From assembly GCA_002898535.1 (NCBI GenBank), contig BEHN01000010.1, positions 1 to 64,000 on the forward strand: DNA of 64,000 nucleotides, in the 5' to 3' direction. Of this stretch, positions 8,773-17,197 are shown in pieces. Below the pieces are notes generated by a model. It did no database searches, was not told the DNA's origin, and was given only the letters and a program-made list of their open reading frames with translations. Made by a program: the position numbers and the translations under genes. Each line of letters begins with the position of its first letter. The stretch's first letter is position 1. The DNA comes from a bacterium HR11 (lineage in GTDB: Bacteria > Acidobacteriota > HRBIN11).

Positions 8773-9177
8773 TCAAGGCGGCTCCCACTCGACGGGGAGC
8801 CGTTGGAAATCAAGGTCAAAGGAGCACACCTTCTCGCCCGCTCGAGCTGCCTGGACTGCCAGCAGAGCATCGGCGATATCGACGCCTTGTCGTTGGACGA
8901 GTTCTAACGCCTGCAACAACCGTTGCCGCCCGACGGCCCGGATGCCTGGGGCCCGGAGGAAGTCTATCAAGACCTCGGCGACCTGCCGAGACGGATGCCC
9001 GTAAAAGGACCGTAAGACCCAAAAGGCCTCGGCGACGACGATCTCGGCCACGACCAGCGTGATTTCTCCCCGGTCGGCCCGCCGCATCAGGTCCGTCGCC
9101 CGTCGGGCCATGTCCGGGGGATCACCGGTGACGTGGCGAACGATGACGTTGGCGTCGACCCACAACCGAGTCCCCAC
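8773..9177 (-). CDS. PIN-domain ribonuclease, toxin of a VapBC-like pair
   Basis: A 134-residue PIN domain. The acidic residues expected at the metal site are visible: D8 (WVDANVIVR), E45/E50 (AEIVVAEAF), D100/D103 (GVDIADALL) and D121/D123 (SFDLDF). VapC-type PIN proteins cleave RNA, often tRNA. The start is a GTG at 9177 (or a TTG four codons later); either places it inside the 3' end of the AbrB-like antitoxin gene, a common arrangement for toxin-antitoxin pairs. The overlap with a GTG start is about 56 bp, larger than usual. Confidence 0.88.
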   Translation of the reverse strand: MGTRLWVDANVIVRHVTGDPPDMARRATDLMRRADRGEITLVVAEIVVAEAFWVLRSFYGHPSRQVAEVLIDFLRAPGIRAVGRQRLLQALELVQRQGVDIADALLAVQAARAGEKVCSFDLDFQRLPVEWEPP

Positions 9178-9427
9178 GACTCATCGACTCCCCCAGCCGG
9201 CGCCCGACTTTCTCTCGGACGGCGGTCACTCCTGGAAATGGGCGGGTAGGCTGGAGCACCCCGGCCAGTTCGGGAAGTCGCCGACGGCGCACCGGCTGAA
9301 TGAGGGCCGTCCGGTCCGGCTGAACCTCGAAGAGAAGTTCGTCGCCGACCTGGATGCCTAAAGCCCGCCGAACCTGAGCGGGGATCGTCACTTGGCCCTT
9401 GGTGGTGACTCGAGCCGTCGCTCGCAT
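9122..9427 (-). CDS. AbrB/SpoVT-family antitoxin
   Basis: A 101-residue protein whose first 45 residues are a typical AbrB-type swapped-hairpin DNA-binding domain (ARVTTKGQVTIPAQVRRALG...GDELLFEV). The C-terminal arginine-rich part is probably the toxin-binding segment. A GAGGAG sequence lies nine bases before the ATG at 9427. It is the first gene of the pair with the PIN toxin and would be expected to repress its own promoter, as AbrB-type antitoxins do. Confidence 0.87.
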   Translation of the reverse strand: MRATARVTTKGQVTIPAQVRRALGIQVGDELLFEVQPDRTALIQPVRRRRLPELAGVLQPTRPFPGVTAVREKVGRRLGESMSRGDSVVGRRQRHRSPRHR

Positions 9428-9555
9428 AAAGGCGTCTCCTCAATGCCTTACTTCAAGGTAAGTAAGGAATACACACGAGTCAAGTCATGAGGCCGAATCC
9501 TACGTCTCGTTGCCACTCCTGATGGGTCTGATGGAGAAGAAAGACGCCCGTGAAG

Positions 9556-9623
9556 GTAGCGAATGGCGAGTAGCGAGTGGCGAATGGCGAAATGGCGAGT
9601 GGCGAGTAGCGAATGGCGAGTAG
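9556..9623. repeat. Degenerate tandem array, period 7 (GCGARTR)
   Basis: Consecutive units read GCGAATG, GCGAGTA, GCGAGTG, GCGAATG, (one 8-bp unit), GCGAGTG, GCGAGTA, GCGAATG, GCGAGTA. Positions 5 and 7 alternate between A and G while the rest is fixed. A second array of the same unit lies at 9729-9757, and the reverse complement of the same family occurs at 49871-49912. Confidence 0.88.
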
Positions 9624-9785
9624 ACTTGACGTTTCCCGGCGCTGTGCGAAAATGGCGAATAGCGAAGGGTCAATCCCCGGGGGGCGTCGAGCCGCCGTCC
9701 CGTATGCGAGCCAGCCAAGCTCAAGAGGGCGAGTAGCGAGTGGCGAATGGCGAGTACGGGGCGGTCCCCGGGGAGGCGTCCTGTG

Positions 9786-9838
9786 GCTCATGGGTCATAG
9801 CTCATGGCTCATGGTCCCATGAGCCATCGGCCATGAGC
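9786..9838. repeat. Period-7 array in inverted arrangement (GCTCATG)
   Basis: Units GCTCATG, GGTCATA, GCTCATG, GCTCATG are followed directly by inverted copies (CATGAGC twice around CATCGGC), so the segment can fold as a long hairpin in several registers. Confidence 0.8.
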
Positions 9839-10091
9839 CGATAGAGGGCGCTACAGGCGAAAGCGGGCGCAGGCCCGCGGGCCGGGTTCGAGCCGTGCCC
9901 GGCGTCGGGGATAGGTCGGGCCGTAGGGCGGCTTCTCTCGGGCGAGAGGGCCGTCCTGCGTCTGACCGAAAAAGGTTGGGTCGTGGAGGCCGACCCCCCG
10001 GGGGCGGGGTCGCCTCGCAAGGTCTCCCGACGCGGCCGAAATCCAAGCCTTCCGGGGTCCGGGAATCAAAGACCATGGAAGGTGAAACGGC

Positions 10092-11693
10092 TTACTGCTC
10101 CGGGATGCCCGCCGTCTCGAAGAGCTGGGCGACCGGGACGATGCGGATGCGCTCCCTCGGGATGTCCAGCCAGTAGTAGGCCCAGGCCGCATCCCGCTGA
10201 AGGGTCGGGAGCTTGTCGGCCGGGACCATGTAGACCTTCCGACCGCCTTCTTCCCGGACGGGGATCTGGTAGTCTTCCGGACGTTTGCCCCAGGCGGGTC
10301 CATTTTGGGCGATGGCCTCGGCGAGCTTGGGGGCGACCTTCTCGTCGGTCACGACGACATACTTGAGGTCCCGGGCCTGCAAGTACTTGCGGATGGCCGC
10401 GTTGACCTGCTCGCACGTCACGGCCTCGATTCGGGCCAGGTAGGCGTCCAGGTACCCGGGGTCCAGGCCGTAGAAGAGGTCGTCCAGGCGGTAGCCCAGC
10501 ATGCGGTCGATCGTCTCGGCCAGGTTCAGGTGGAGGACCCGAGCTTTGTTCTTGGCGAGCTCGCATTGTTCTTCCGTGAGGCCCGTGCGGATGAAGTGCT
10601 CCAGCTCCCAGGTCAGGGCCTTCATGATGTGAACGGCGTAGTCGTGGGCGACGGGTCGGATCCAGATGCTGAAGTACTGGTACCGCCGGGGCGTGTTCGT
10701 CGGCGGGAACAGAAAGAAGGGCCGGCCTTCGAAGTGCTCGATGTACGAGTAGTCCCCGTAATTGTAGCCCCGCTCCTCCCGGATGACCTGGTAGAGATGG
10801 GAGAAGCTGTCCCGGTGGGTCCCGAACCAGACGTTGGCCACATACAGCGGCCAGTAGTCCGGATGGGCCCGGGTGATGGGGATGGGGAAGCCGGCGTGCA
10901 GGCCCGTCGAGAGGGCGCTGGGGAGGGCGATGATGAGGACCTCTCGGCCCTGGGGCGGGGGCGGCGGGTCGATCGAACGCGGCGGCAGGGGGTCAGCTTG
11001 GACGGAGCCGGGCTGTTGCCAGACCGATTCGAGCCGACGGATGACGGCCGGGTCGGCGCTACTGACCCCGACGATGACGTTGTCGGGCCGATAGTACGTC
11101 GCGTAGAAACGCCGGACGGCCTCGGGCGTCACCTGCCGGAGACCCTGGGCCGTGCCGATGACGGGATGGGCATACGACGTGCCGGCGTGGATGACGGCGT
11201 CCATCGCCACCAGGCCGACCAGCTCGATCTGCTCGAAGCGGAGCGACTGAAGTTCCTGGAGGGCTTCGGCCCGGACCCGCTCGAGCTCCCGTTCGGCAAA
11301 GAGCGGCTGGCGGAACATCGGCGTCAAGACCTCTCGGACGTAACGGTCCAAGACCTCCCGGGGGACCGTCATCGAGAAGGTCGTCGTCTCCTTCGAGACT
11401 CGAACCTCGGGGAAGGCGCCGCTTCCCCAGGGGCGGGTGATCTCGGCCAGGCGGTCCTTCGTGACGGGGTTTTGGGGGTCCCCAAAGCCCCCATCGATGA
11501 GGAGCCGTCCCGTCAGGTAGGCCAGGCCTTCGAGGCCCGCGGGGTCCATCGCCGAGCCGGCCTTCACCATGACCCGGATCTTCAGGAGAGCCGACGGGGA
11601 GCGCAGGGAGACGATGCGGGGAAGCGGCTCGGCCGCCACGGCCAGGGTAAAGACAAAGCCCACGAGGGTCGTGATCAGCCACATCCGATGCAT
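10092..11693 (-). CDS. M16-family peptidase-like protein lacking the HxxEH site (periplasmic)
   Basis: From the ATG at 11693 (GGAG upstream) the product is about 533 residues. It begins with a signal peptide (MWLITTLVGFVFTLAVAAE). The body follows the two-lobe M16 fold, including RFYATYYRPDNVIVGV and the C-terminal lobe with REERGYNYGDYSY. At the place of the zinc motif it reads GLAYLTGRLL, without HxxEH, so it should be catalytically inactive. Such proteins pair with an active M16 subunit, which is exactly the upstream gene on the same strand. The two are separated by a MITE-like element that ends 20 bp before this start. An ATG at 11711 is an alternative start. Confidence 0.88.
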   Translation of the reverse strand: MHRMWLITTLVGFVFTLAVAAEPLPRIVSLRSPSALLKIRVMVKAGSAMDPAGLEGLAYLTGRLLIDGGFGDPQNPVTKDRLAEITRPWGSGAFPEVRVSKETTTFSMTVPREVLDRYVREVLTPMFRQPLFAERELERVRAEALQELQSLRFEQIELVGLVAMDAVIHAGTSYAHPVIGTAQGLRQVTPEAVRRFYATYYRPDNVIVGVSSADPAVIRRLESVWQQPGSVQADPLPPRSIDPPPPPQGREVLIIALPSALSTGLHAGFPIPITRAHPDYWPLYVANVWFGTHRDSFSHLYQVIREERGYNYGDYSYIEHFEGRPFFLFPPTNTPRRYQYFSIWIRPVAHDYAVHIMKALTWELEHFIRTGLTEEQCELAKNKARVLHLNLAETIDRMLGYRLDDLFYGLDPGYLDAYLARIEAVTCEQVNAAIRKYLQARDLKYVVVTDEKVAPKLAEAIAQNGPAWGKRPEDYQIPVREEGGRKVYMVPADKLPTLQRDAAWAYYWLDIPRERIRIVPVAQLFETAGIPEQ

Positions 11694-11713
11694 CGCAGGA
11701 CTCCATCCCATGA

Positions 11714-12030
11714 CAGAGCCGTTCGGTTGGGAGAAATGCTGTTCCCATCAGGGAAAGCGATGGCCCGGCGATCTCGATTTTTCAAGCTTCTTAAGGATGA
11801 CACCGCCATCACTGGCGGTGTTCGGATGGGATAGACGCCACCATCACTGGCGGCGCCCAGACAGGGGAACACCGGCATAACTGCCGGTGTTCCGAGAATA
11901 GACGCCAGTCTCCCGACCTGCCCATCTGCCGACCTGCCGACTGCCCATCTGCCGAATGCTTGAAAAATCGTGCTTCCCGGGCGTTGGGAAAGGCCGTTCC
12001 GACGCCATTCCCACGAATCGAAGGGCTACG
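11714..12030. mobile_element. MITE-like element copy A (TIR CAGAGCCGTTCGGTT)
   Basis: The left end starts CAGAGCCGTTCGGTTGGGAG. The right end, reverse-complemented, gives the same subterminal sequence as the left ends of copies B and D (GTGGGAATGGCGTC...CCCGGGAAGCACGATTTTTC), with the outer TIR partly decayed. Its left 110 bp matches, inverted, the right end of copy D. It separates the two M16 genes. Confidence 0.78.
11802..11888 (-). repeat. Three-unit array of covarying palindromes
   Basis: Units of 18 bp at 11802-11819, 11837-11854 and 11871-11888. Read on the minus strand their loops are GTGA, GTGA and GTTA, flanked by stems ACCGCCA/TGGCGGT, GCCGCCA/TGGTGGC (one G-T pair) and ACCGGCA/TGCCGGT. 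Confidence 0.82.
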
Positions 12031-12101
12031 TCAAGACGGATGAGTCCGACAGGTCTTCCCGTCATGCGTTCCCGAGACCTGGGGCCTGGCGCCCAGGAAC
12101 C

Positions 12102-13559
12102 CTACTTTTTCTCATACGCCAGCGTCAGGACGACCCGGTTTTCGGGCACGAAGTGCGCCTGCGCAAACCGGTCGATATCTTCGGGCGTGAGCCGCTGGAC
12201 CGAGTCGAGGAGCTTCTCGAACACGGCCGGGTCCCGGTCGAAGCGATAGTACCAGGCAAACGTCTGAGCGATGACGGCCGGACTCGACAGGGAAGCCAGG
12301 AAATCGTATCGGTACTTGCTTTTGATCGTCTCGAGCTGGGACCGGGCGTCCTTCTGCTGGGAGAAGTGCTTCAGTTCGTCGATGCCGGCGATGATGTCCT
12401 GGATGACCTCATCGAAGTAGGCCGGGCCCCGCTGGGCGAACTTGTCTTTATAGAGCTGAGCGCTCACGATGAGGACCCGGGGGTCGAAACTCTCGAAGCC
12501 CTGGGTACCCTCCTCGAACTGGAGGCTACTGACGGTCTGCTTCTCGTAACGGAGTTTCTTGTACAGGGGGGCCGCTTCGGACACAAGGAGCTCCTGGAGG
12601 AGTTCGGCGACGGCGCTCTCGGTCGTCCCGGGCCGGAAGGCCGGCATCCGGTAAGCGACCCACACGAGGGGCGCCACGTCGGCGTCCCACGGGATGTGCT
12701 CCCGCTGTTCCTTTCGGGGCGGCTCGCCCGTCGGCTTCACCTCGGGGACGGGCTTCGGCGTCCAGTCCCGGTAGTAGCGTTCGACGAGGGGAAAGACGTC
12801 CCGGGCCCGTACGTCGCCGGCGATGATGAGCACGCAATTGTTGGGTCGGTAGTAAGTGTCATAGAACTTCCGGGCGGCCTCATAGTGATTCGGCATGGCC
12901 AAGACGTCCTCGTAGTAGCCGATGGTCGTGTGGCCATACGGGTGGTGGGGAAACATCAGGGCCACCAGGCGTTCCTCCAGCTTCAGGGACGGAAAGGAGG
13001 CCAGGCGGCGGTACTCCCCGAGGACGGCGCCCGTCTCGGTCTTGAAGATTTCCTCCGTGAAGTCCAGGGCCTTGAAACGGGAGGATTCGAGTTCGATCAG
13101 GCCCGGGAGCGACTCGACAGCCGTCTTGCGGCCCGTCAGATTCGACGTGAAGGTCAGGGGATGGTAGTACGTCACGTCGAACCACGTCCAGGCGTTGTTG
13201 TGGGCCCCGAGCTTCTCGACGAGGTCCTGGTACCCGCCGTCCCGACCCTGAAAGCGGTGGCGGAACAGGATGTGCTCGAAGAGGTGAGCCAACCCCGTCT
13301 TGCCGGGCTCCGTCTCGTTGCGGGAGCCGGCCAGGACGAGGGTGTTATAACTCAGGACGTTCTTGAATTCGGGCGTCTCGATGACGATGACGTCCAGTCC
13401 GTTCGGGAGGGTCCGTTTATGGATAGGGTAGGGGACCGCCTTCGACTTCGGCCGGGCCTGGGCCGCCGCCAGCGTCAGGAGCACCGCCAGGCCCAGGGCC
13501 GCCAGGATGAACGTCCCGCGGGGGGTCCCGGCGGATAAGTCCGATAGAAAGAGCCTCAT
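12102..13559 (-). CDS. M16-family zinc peptidase (periplasmic, active subunit)
   Basis: From the ATG at 13559, with GGAG upstream, the product is about 485 residues. A signal segment (TFILAALGLAVLLTLAAAQA) is followed by the M16 N-terminal lobe, NGLDVIVIE, and the inverted zinc motif HLFEH (H92, E95, H96) with the distal glutamate region ETGAVLGEYRR. The C-terminal lobe contains RKFYDTYYRPNNCVLIIAGD. It is the catalytic partner expected for the HxxEH-less M16 protein encoded next on the same strand. Periplasmic M16 pairs of this kind degrade peptides; the specific substrate is not evident. Confidence 0.92.
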   Translation of the reverse strand: MRLFLSDLSAGTPRGTFILAALGLAVLLTLAAAQARPKSKAVPYPIHKRTLPNGLDVIVIETPEFKNVLSYNTLVLAGSRNETEPGKTGLAHLFEHILFRHRFQGRDGGYQDLVEKLGAHNNAWTWFDVTYYHPLTFTSNLTGRKTAVESLPGLIELESSRFKALDFTEEIFKTETGAVLGEYRRLASFPSLKLEERLVALMFPHHPYGHTTIGYYEDVLAMPNHYEAARKFYDTYYRPNNCVLIIAGDVRARDVFPLVERYYRDWTPKPVPEVKPTGEPPRKEQREHIPWDADVAPLVWVAYRMPAFRPGTTESAVAELLQELLVSEAAPLYKKLRYEKQTVSSLQFEEGTQGFESFDPRVLIVSAQLYKDKFAQRGPAYFDEVIQDIIAGIDELKHFSQQKDARSQLETIKSKYRYDFLASLSSPAVIAQTFAWYYRFDRDPAVFEKLLDSVQRLTPEDIDRFAQAHFVPENRVVLTLAYEKK

Positions 13560-13805
13560 GGTCCGTATCTCCGACAAAGAGTCTCGACCTTCGGGACGGC
13601 CCAAGACGATGGCCTGCCTATCATAATGGAACCCTCAGCTCGTGTAAATCGTAGGCACGGGTCCGGGCCCCTGACCTGCATACCCGGCGGTTGAGCGCCG
13701 AACCCCCGGACTGGACTCGCTCCCTGACGTACGGGGCCTCATCCTGCATCTTGCACCCCGTATTTCCCGTGACCCCGCTCTGGCGAGCGGGGCTTGGAGG
13801 CTCGT

Positions 13806-13857
13806 CCTGCATCTTGCATCCTGTATCTTGCATCTTGTATCCTGCATCCCGCATCGT
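13806..13857. repeat. Degenerate tandem array, period 7 (TGCATCY)
   Basis: Units TGCATCT, TGCATCC, TGTATCT, TGCATCT, TGTATCC, TGCATCC, CGCATCG follow one another without interruption just before the TonB receptor gene. The same family recurs near 13745-13770, 19135-19165, 30119-30154, 37105-37150 and 42858-42895. It occupies part of the roughly 330-bp gene-free gap 13560-13890, where I see no gene. Confidence 0.85.
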
Positions 13858-13890
13858 CCTGCGTCTCGGAAGGCGCCGGGGAGGTGGCCT

Positions 13891-16800
13891 ATGTGGGGGA
13901 CGGTGGCCGTTCGTCGAGTCATCCTTCTGGTCGGGTGGACGATACTGGTCTATTCGGTGGCGGACGTGTATGGTCAGGCCCGGACGGGGAGCCTCTACGG
14001 ACGGGTCACGGACCCCGAGGGTCAGGCCCTGCCCGGCGTGACGGTGACGCTGACGTCGGCCGTCGTCGGCCGTCTCGTGACCGTGACGGACGCCACCGGG
14101 GACTACTTGTTTCCGGGCTTGCCGCCGGCCCAGGACTATACCGTCCGCTTCGACCTGGCCGGCTTTCGGCCCGTCGTACGGACCGATATCGAGGTCCGGG
14201 TCGGCCTGAACGTCCGGGTCGACGTCCAGATGGCCCCCGGGGCCGAGGCCGCCGTCGTCGTCCGGGGTCAGGTCCCGATGGTCGACGTCAAGAAGGCCGA
14301 GGTGGCGACCCACTTCCCTGATGAGGTCCTGCAACATGCCCCGGTCGCCCGGGACCCGTGGTTCGTCTTGTCGATGGCGCCGGGCGTACTCATCGAGGTT
14401 GAGCGTCTGGATGGGGGTTCGGAGGCCGCCCGGCAGTCCGAATTCGTCGCCCGGGGCGCTGAATGGCACGACAACCAGTGGTACCTGGACGGGCTTCCCA
14501 TCACGGACGTGGCCGTCCCGGGGACGAGCCCGACATACTTTGACTTCGACGCCGTCGAGGAGCTTCAGGTATCGACGGGGGCCGCCGACGTCGAGGCCTT
14601 CACGGGCGGCGTGACGGTCAACCTCGTGACCCGTCGGGGGCAGAACCGGATGTCCGGTGGAGGTCGCTTCCTGTGGGCCAACGACCGGTTTCAGGCCGAC
14701 AACGTGTCGAAGGCTCTCCGCTCGGAGCTGGCCCCGGAGGTCGAAAGCGACCGGATTCGGGACATCAGGGATTACGGCCTCCAGTGGGGCGGCCCCCTCC
14801 GGCGGGACCGTCTGTGGCTCTGGGTCGGCTACGGCGGCCTGGACTATGACCTGATGACCCCGACGGCCGGGGACGCCGAAACGACGGGCGAAGACGAGGC
14901 CGAGACGATCGTCGCCCAGTTTCAGCACGACGTCCGTCACCTGGACCACGGGACGGCCAAGTTGAACGCTCGACTGGGGACCCACATGTTGGAAGTCCTG
15001 GGCCTGGGGTCTTGGAATCACCGGCAGGGTATGGAGGCCGACTTCGAACGGCCGCCTGAGACGACGTACCGTCAGAAGGAGCAGATGCCCCTGGTGAAGG
15101 TCCAAGACGACTGGCTCGTGAACGAGCGTCTGTTCCTGTCGGGCAAGGTCGGATGGAACCAGACGCTGGACCGCCGGGTCCCCCAGGGCGGGACGGACCG
15201 ACCGGGCGTATACGACTACGAGACGGGCATCTGGCACGACAGCTATGCCTGGAGCGACGTTCGATCCCGGAGCCTCAGCGGAAGCCTCCAGGGCCTCTTG
15301 CAGCGGCCCCGATGGCTGGGTCTTCACCACGAGGTCAAGTTCGGCCTGGAATTTCGGGACACGCGGGTCCGCCGGGCCGAGGGCTTTGCGAACGGCCTGG
15401 GGATCGCCTATCTGGACCGGGGCGACCCGGCGGCCGGCGGCGAGGTCTGGCTCGTCCGGGAGGGGCGTACCCGTTCGTTCGTGCGCCGTTGGGGCCTGTA
15501 CGCGCAGGACACCGTCACGTGGGGGCGCCTGACGGGCGTCTTAGGCCTTCGCTGGGACGTTCAGTGGGAGGGCATCTTGGCCTCGACGACACCGGCCCAT
15601 CCCCTGCGGCCGGACTGGCTCCCGGGCGGCTCGACACCCGACCGACGCTTGCCCTTCACGTGGTCGACGATGTCGCCCCGAATGGCCCTGAGCTACGACC
15701 TGCGCGGCCGTGGGACCCTAATCCTGAAGGCCTCGGCGGCCCTCTATCCGTCGGCCCTGGGTGTGGAGGAGTCCCTCGGCCTGTCGCCGACGGGCCGACG
15801 GGAACTGCGCTTCCGGTGGCTCGGCGACGCGAACGAGAACGGCGTCCCGGACCCCGACGAGGTCGACTGGACGGCGCCCGTCTTTTGGGACCACGAGCCG
15901 GGGGACCCGAACCGGGTCGTGAACGCCGTGGCGTCGGGGTATCGTTCGCCGAAGACGCTGGAGTTCACCGTCGGCCTGGAGGGGAGCCTGGGGGATGGCC
16001 TCTGGACGGTCGGGGGGACGGCCTTCTACCGGCGGGCCTGGGATTACGTCTGGGCCTTCCCCTACGACCCCGAGGGCCGGGTGACGGCCGACCCGATTTA
16101 CGCCTGCTGGGTCGAGGCGGGGCGGCTCCCACCCGAATGGGGCGGCTGGCCGTACTACTACTGTACCGTAGATAAGCCGGCCGGCGTCCTGTGGACGAAC
16201 CGACCGGCTTTCCACACGCGCTACCGGGGCGTCGAGTTCCGGGTGACCCGCCGGATGGCCGGCCGCTGGATGGCCTTCGGGTCGGTGACGCTCCAGCAGA
16301 ACGACCAGTTCTTCCGAGACCGCCGGGCCTATGTGGACCCGACCAACGTCGAACAGATGGAGGGAGGCCCTTACTTCATGTCGGGCTGGGAGCCCGACGT
16401 CATGAACAACGTCCGTTGGATGGTCAAGGCCGGAGGCGCCGTCGAGCTCCCGGGCGGCTTCGTCCTGACCGGGACGGTCCTGGCCCGAGACGGCCTCCTG
16501 TACAGCTCGGTCTATCAGGTGCCCCGCGTGTCCAACGGATGGGGCGGCGTCGTGTCCGTCTATACCCATCGTCTGGAGGATAAGCGCCTGCCGACGCTCT
16601 GGCTGGTCCACCTCCGGGTCGAGAAGGGCTTTCGGCTCGGGACCGGACGCCTGGCCGTCTTACTGGACGCCTTCAACGTGACGAACAACGCCGTGGCGAC
16701 GAAGAAATTCGGGTCGGCCAACGTGCCGGACCTCTACGACAAGGTCACCGAGCTCGTCTCGCCCCGGATCTTTCGGTTCGGCCTGCGGTATACCTTGTGA
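13891..16800 (+). CDS. TonB-dependent receptor, Oar-like, with N-terminal carboxypeptidase-regulatory-like domain
   Basis: The ATG at 13891 follows GGGGAGGTGG, giving 969 residues. Order of parts: signal anchor (residues 8-28), a carboxypeptidase-regulatory-like beta domain (GSLYGRVTDPEGQALPGVTVTL...ATGDYLFPGLPP), a plug domain with the typical DNQWYLDGLPITDVAVPG segment, then a long beta-barrel ending FRFGLRYTL. It should be an outer-membrane transporter for a large ligand. The architecture is characteristic of Oar-like receptors, which are especially numerous in Acidobacteriota. No substrate genes are adjacent; a tRNA follows. The N-terminal extension back to 13828 is repeat-encoded and rejected. 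Confidence 0.92.
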   Translation: MWGTVAVRRVILLVGWTILVYSVADVYGQARTGSLYGRVTDPEGQALPGVTVTLTSAVVGRLVTVTDATGDYLFPGLPPAQDYTVRFDLAGFRPVVRTDIEVRVGLNVRVDVQMAPGAEAAVVVRGQVPMVDVKKAEVATHFPDEVLQHAPVARDPWFVLSMAPGVLIEVERLDGGSEAARQSEFVARGAEWHDNQWYLDGLPITDVAVPGTSPTYFDFDAVEELQVSTGAADVEAFTGGVTVNLVTRRGQNRMSGGGRFLWANDRFQADNVSKALRSELAPEVESDRIRDIRDYGLQWGGPLRRDRLWLWVGYGGLDYDLMTPTAGDAETTGEDEAETIVAQFQHDVRHLDHGTAKLNARLGTHMLEVLGLGSWNHRQGMEADFERPPETTYRQKEQMPLVKVQDDWLVNERLFLSGKVGWNQTLDRRVPQGGTDRPGVYDYETGIWHDSYAWSDVRSRSLSGSLQGLLQRPRWLGLHHEVKFGLEFRDTRVRRAEGFANGLGIAYLDRGDPAAGGEVWLVREGRTRSFVRRWGLYAQDTVTWGRLTGVLGLRWDVQWEGILASTTPAHPLRPDWLPGGSTPDRRLPFTWSTMSPRMALSYDLRGRGTLILKASAALYPSALGVEESLGLSPTGRRELRFRWLGDANENGVPDPDEVDWTAPVFWDHEPGDPNRVVNAVASGYRSPKTLEFTVGLEGSLGDGLWTVGGTAFYRRAWDYVWAFPYDPEGRVTADPIYACWVEAGRLPPEWGGWPYYYCTVDKPAGVLWTNRPAFHTRYRGVEFRVTRRMAGRWMAFGSVTLQQNDQFFRDRRAYVDPTNVEQMEGGPYFMSGWEPDVMNNVRWMVKAGGAVELPGGFVLTGTVLARDGLLYSSVYQVPRVSNGWGGVVSVYTHRLEDKRLPTLWLVHLRVEKGFRLGTGRLAVLLDAFNVTNNAVATKKFGSANVPDLYDKVTELVSPRIFRFGLRYTL

Positions 16801-16872
16801 GTCGGCAGTTCGGGAGTTTGGCCGACCTGCCGCGCGCCCGGATTCCCGGACTCCCGAACTGCCGGATCCGAT

Positions 16873-16901
16873 TTGCAAAGGGCGGGGGAACCGGGTAAAC
16901 T
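16873..16901 (+). promoter_or_regulatory. Candidate sigma-70 promoter for tRNA-Val
   Basis: TTGCAA (16873-16878) and TAAACT (16896-16901) are spaced by 17 bp. The tRNA starts 12 bases after the second box, consistent with a start site just upstream of the mature 5' end. Confidence 0.6.
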
Positions 16902-16912
16902 TGTATTAGGAA

Positions 16913-16988
16913 GGGCGATTAGCTCAGATGGTAGAGCGCTGGTTTCACGAACCAGAGGTCAGAGGTTCGAGTCCTCTATCGCCCACCA
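16913..16988 (+). tRNA. tRNA-Val (anticodon CAC)
   Basis: A 76-nt cloverleaf: acceptor stem GGGCGAT/ATCGCCC, D arm with AGCTCAGATGGTAGAGC, anticodon stem CTGGT/ACCAG around loop TTCACGA (anticodon CAC, reading GTG), T arm with GGTTCGAGTCC, and an encoded CCA end. All stems pair. GTG is a frequent codon in GC-rich genomes. Confidence 0.95.
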
Positions 16989-17197
16989 GAATGTGTGTCT
17001 TATTAGATTGGCTCCGCCGGACGCCTTCCACCGTGACCCTGCGTAGGGGTCCCCGCCTTCTCGGCCTCTGAAGACGAGGGGGATGATTTTTTTGCGAATG
17101 GCCGTCGGTACGGCAGAGTATTTTCGCCGGTGGTGGGGCGATCCAGAAGGCCACCATGGCTCCGGCTTGGGGTCCGAAGCTTGATGGGGTGATACAT

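Larger units (their letters stand above)
9428..10091. other. 660-bp gene-free region rich in period-7 arrays
   Basis: Between the antitoxin start and the end of the M16-like gene I see no supported gene. It contains period-7 tandem arrays at 9556-9623 and 9729-9757 and an inverted pair at 9786-9838. Short frames across it are low-complexity translations of these repeats. Confidence 0.6.
11694..12101. other. Gene-free gap between the two M16 genes, filled by repeats
   Basis: The gap holds MITE-like copy A (11714-12030), three palindromic units and a short CAGRTNGG-like tract. No coding sequence is supported. Confidence 0.6.

Noticed and set aside
13635-13922. Short frames over the TGCATCY array before the TonB receptor
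   Set aside because: They translate as Cys/Met/Gln-rich repeats (MQDTRCKIQD-like), an artefact of the period-7 array.
16801-16912. Possible terminator after the TonB receptor gene
   Set aside because: The inverted CCGAACTGCCG/CGGCAGTTCGG tracts can pair, but they belong to the general octamer repeat family and have no T run, so I did not call a terminator.
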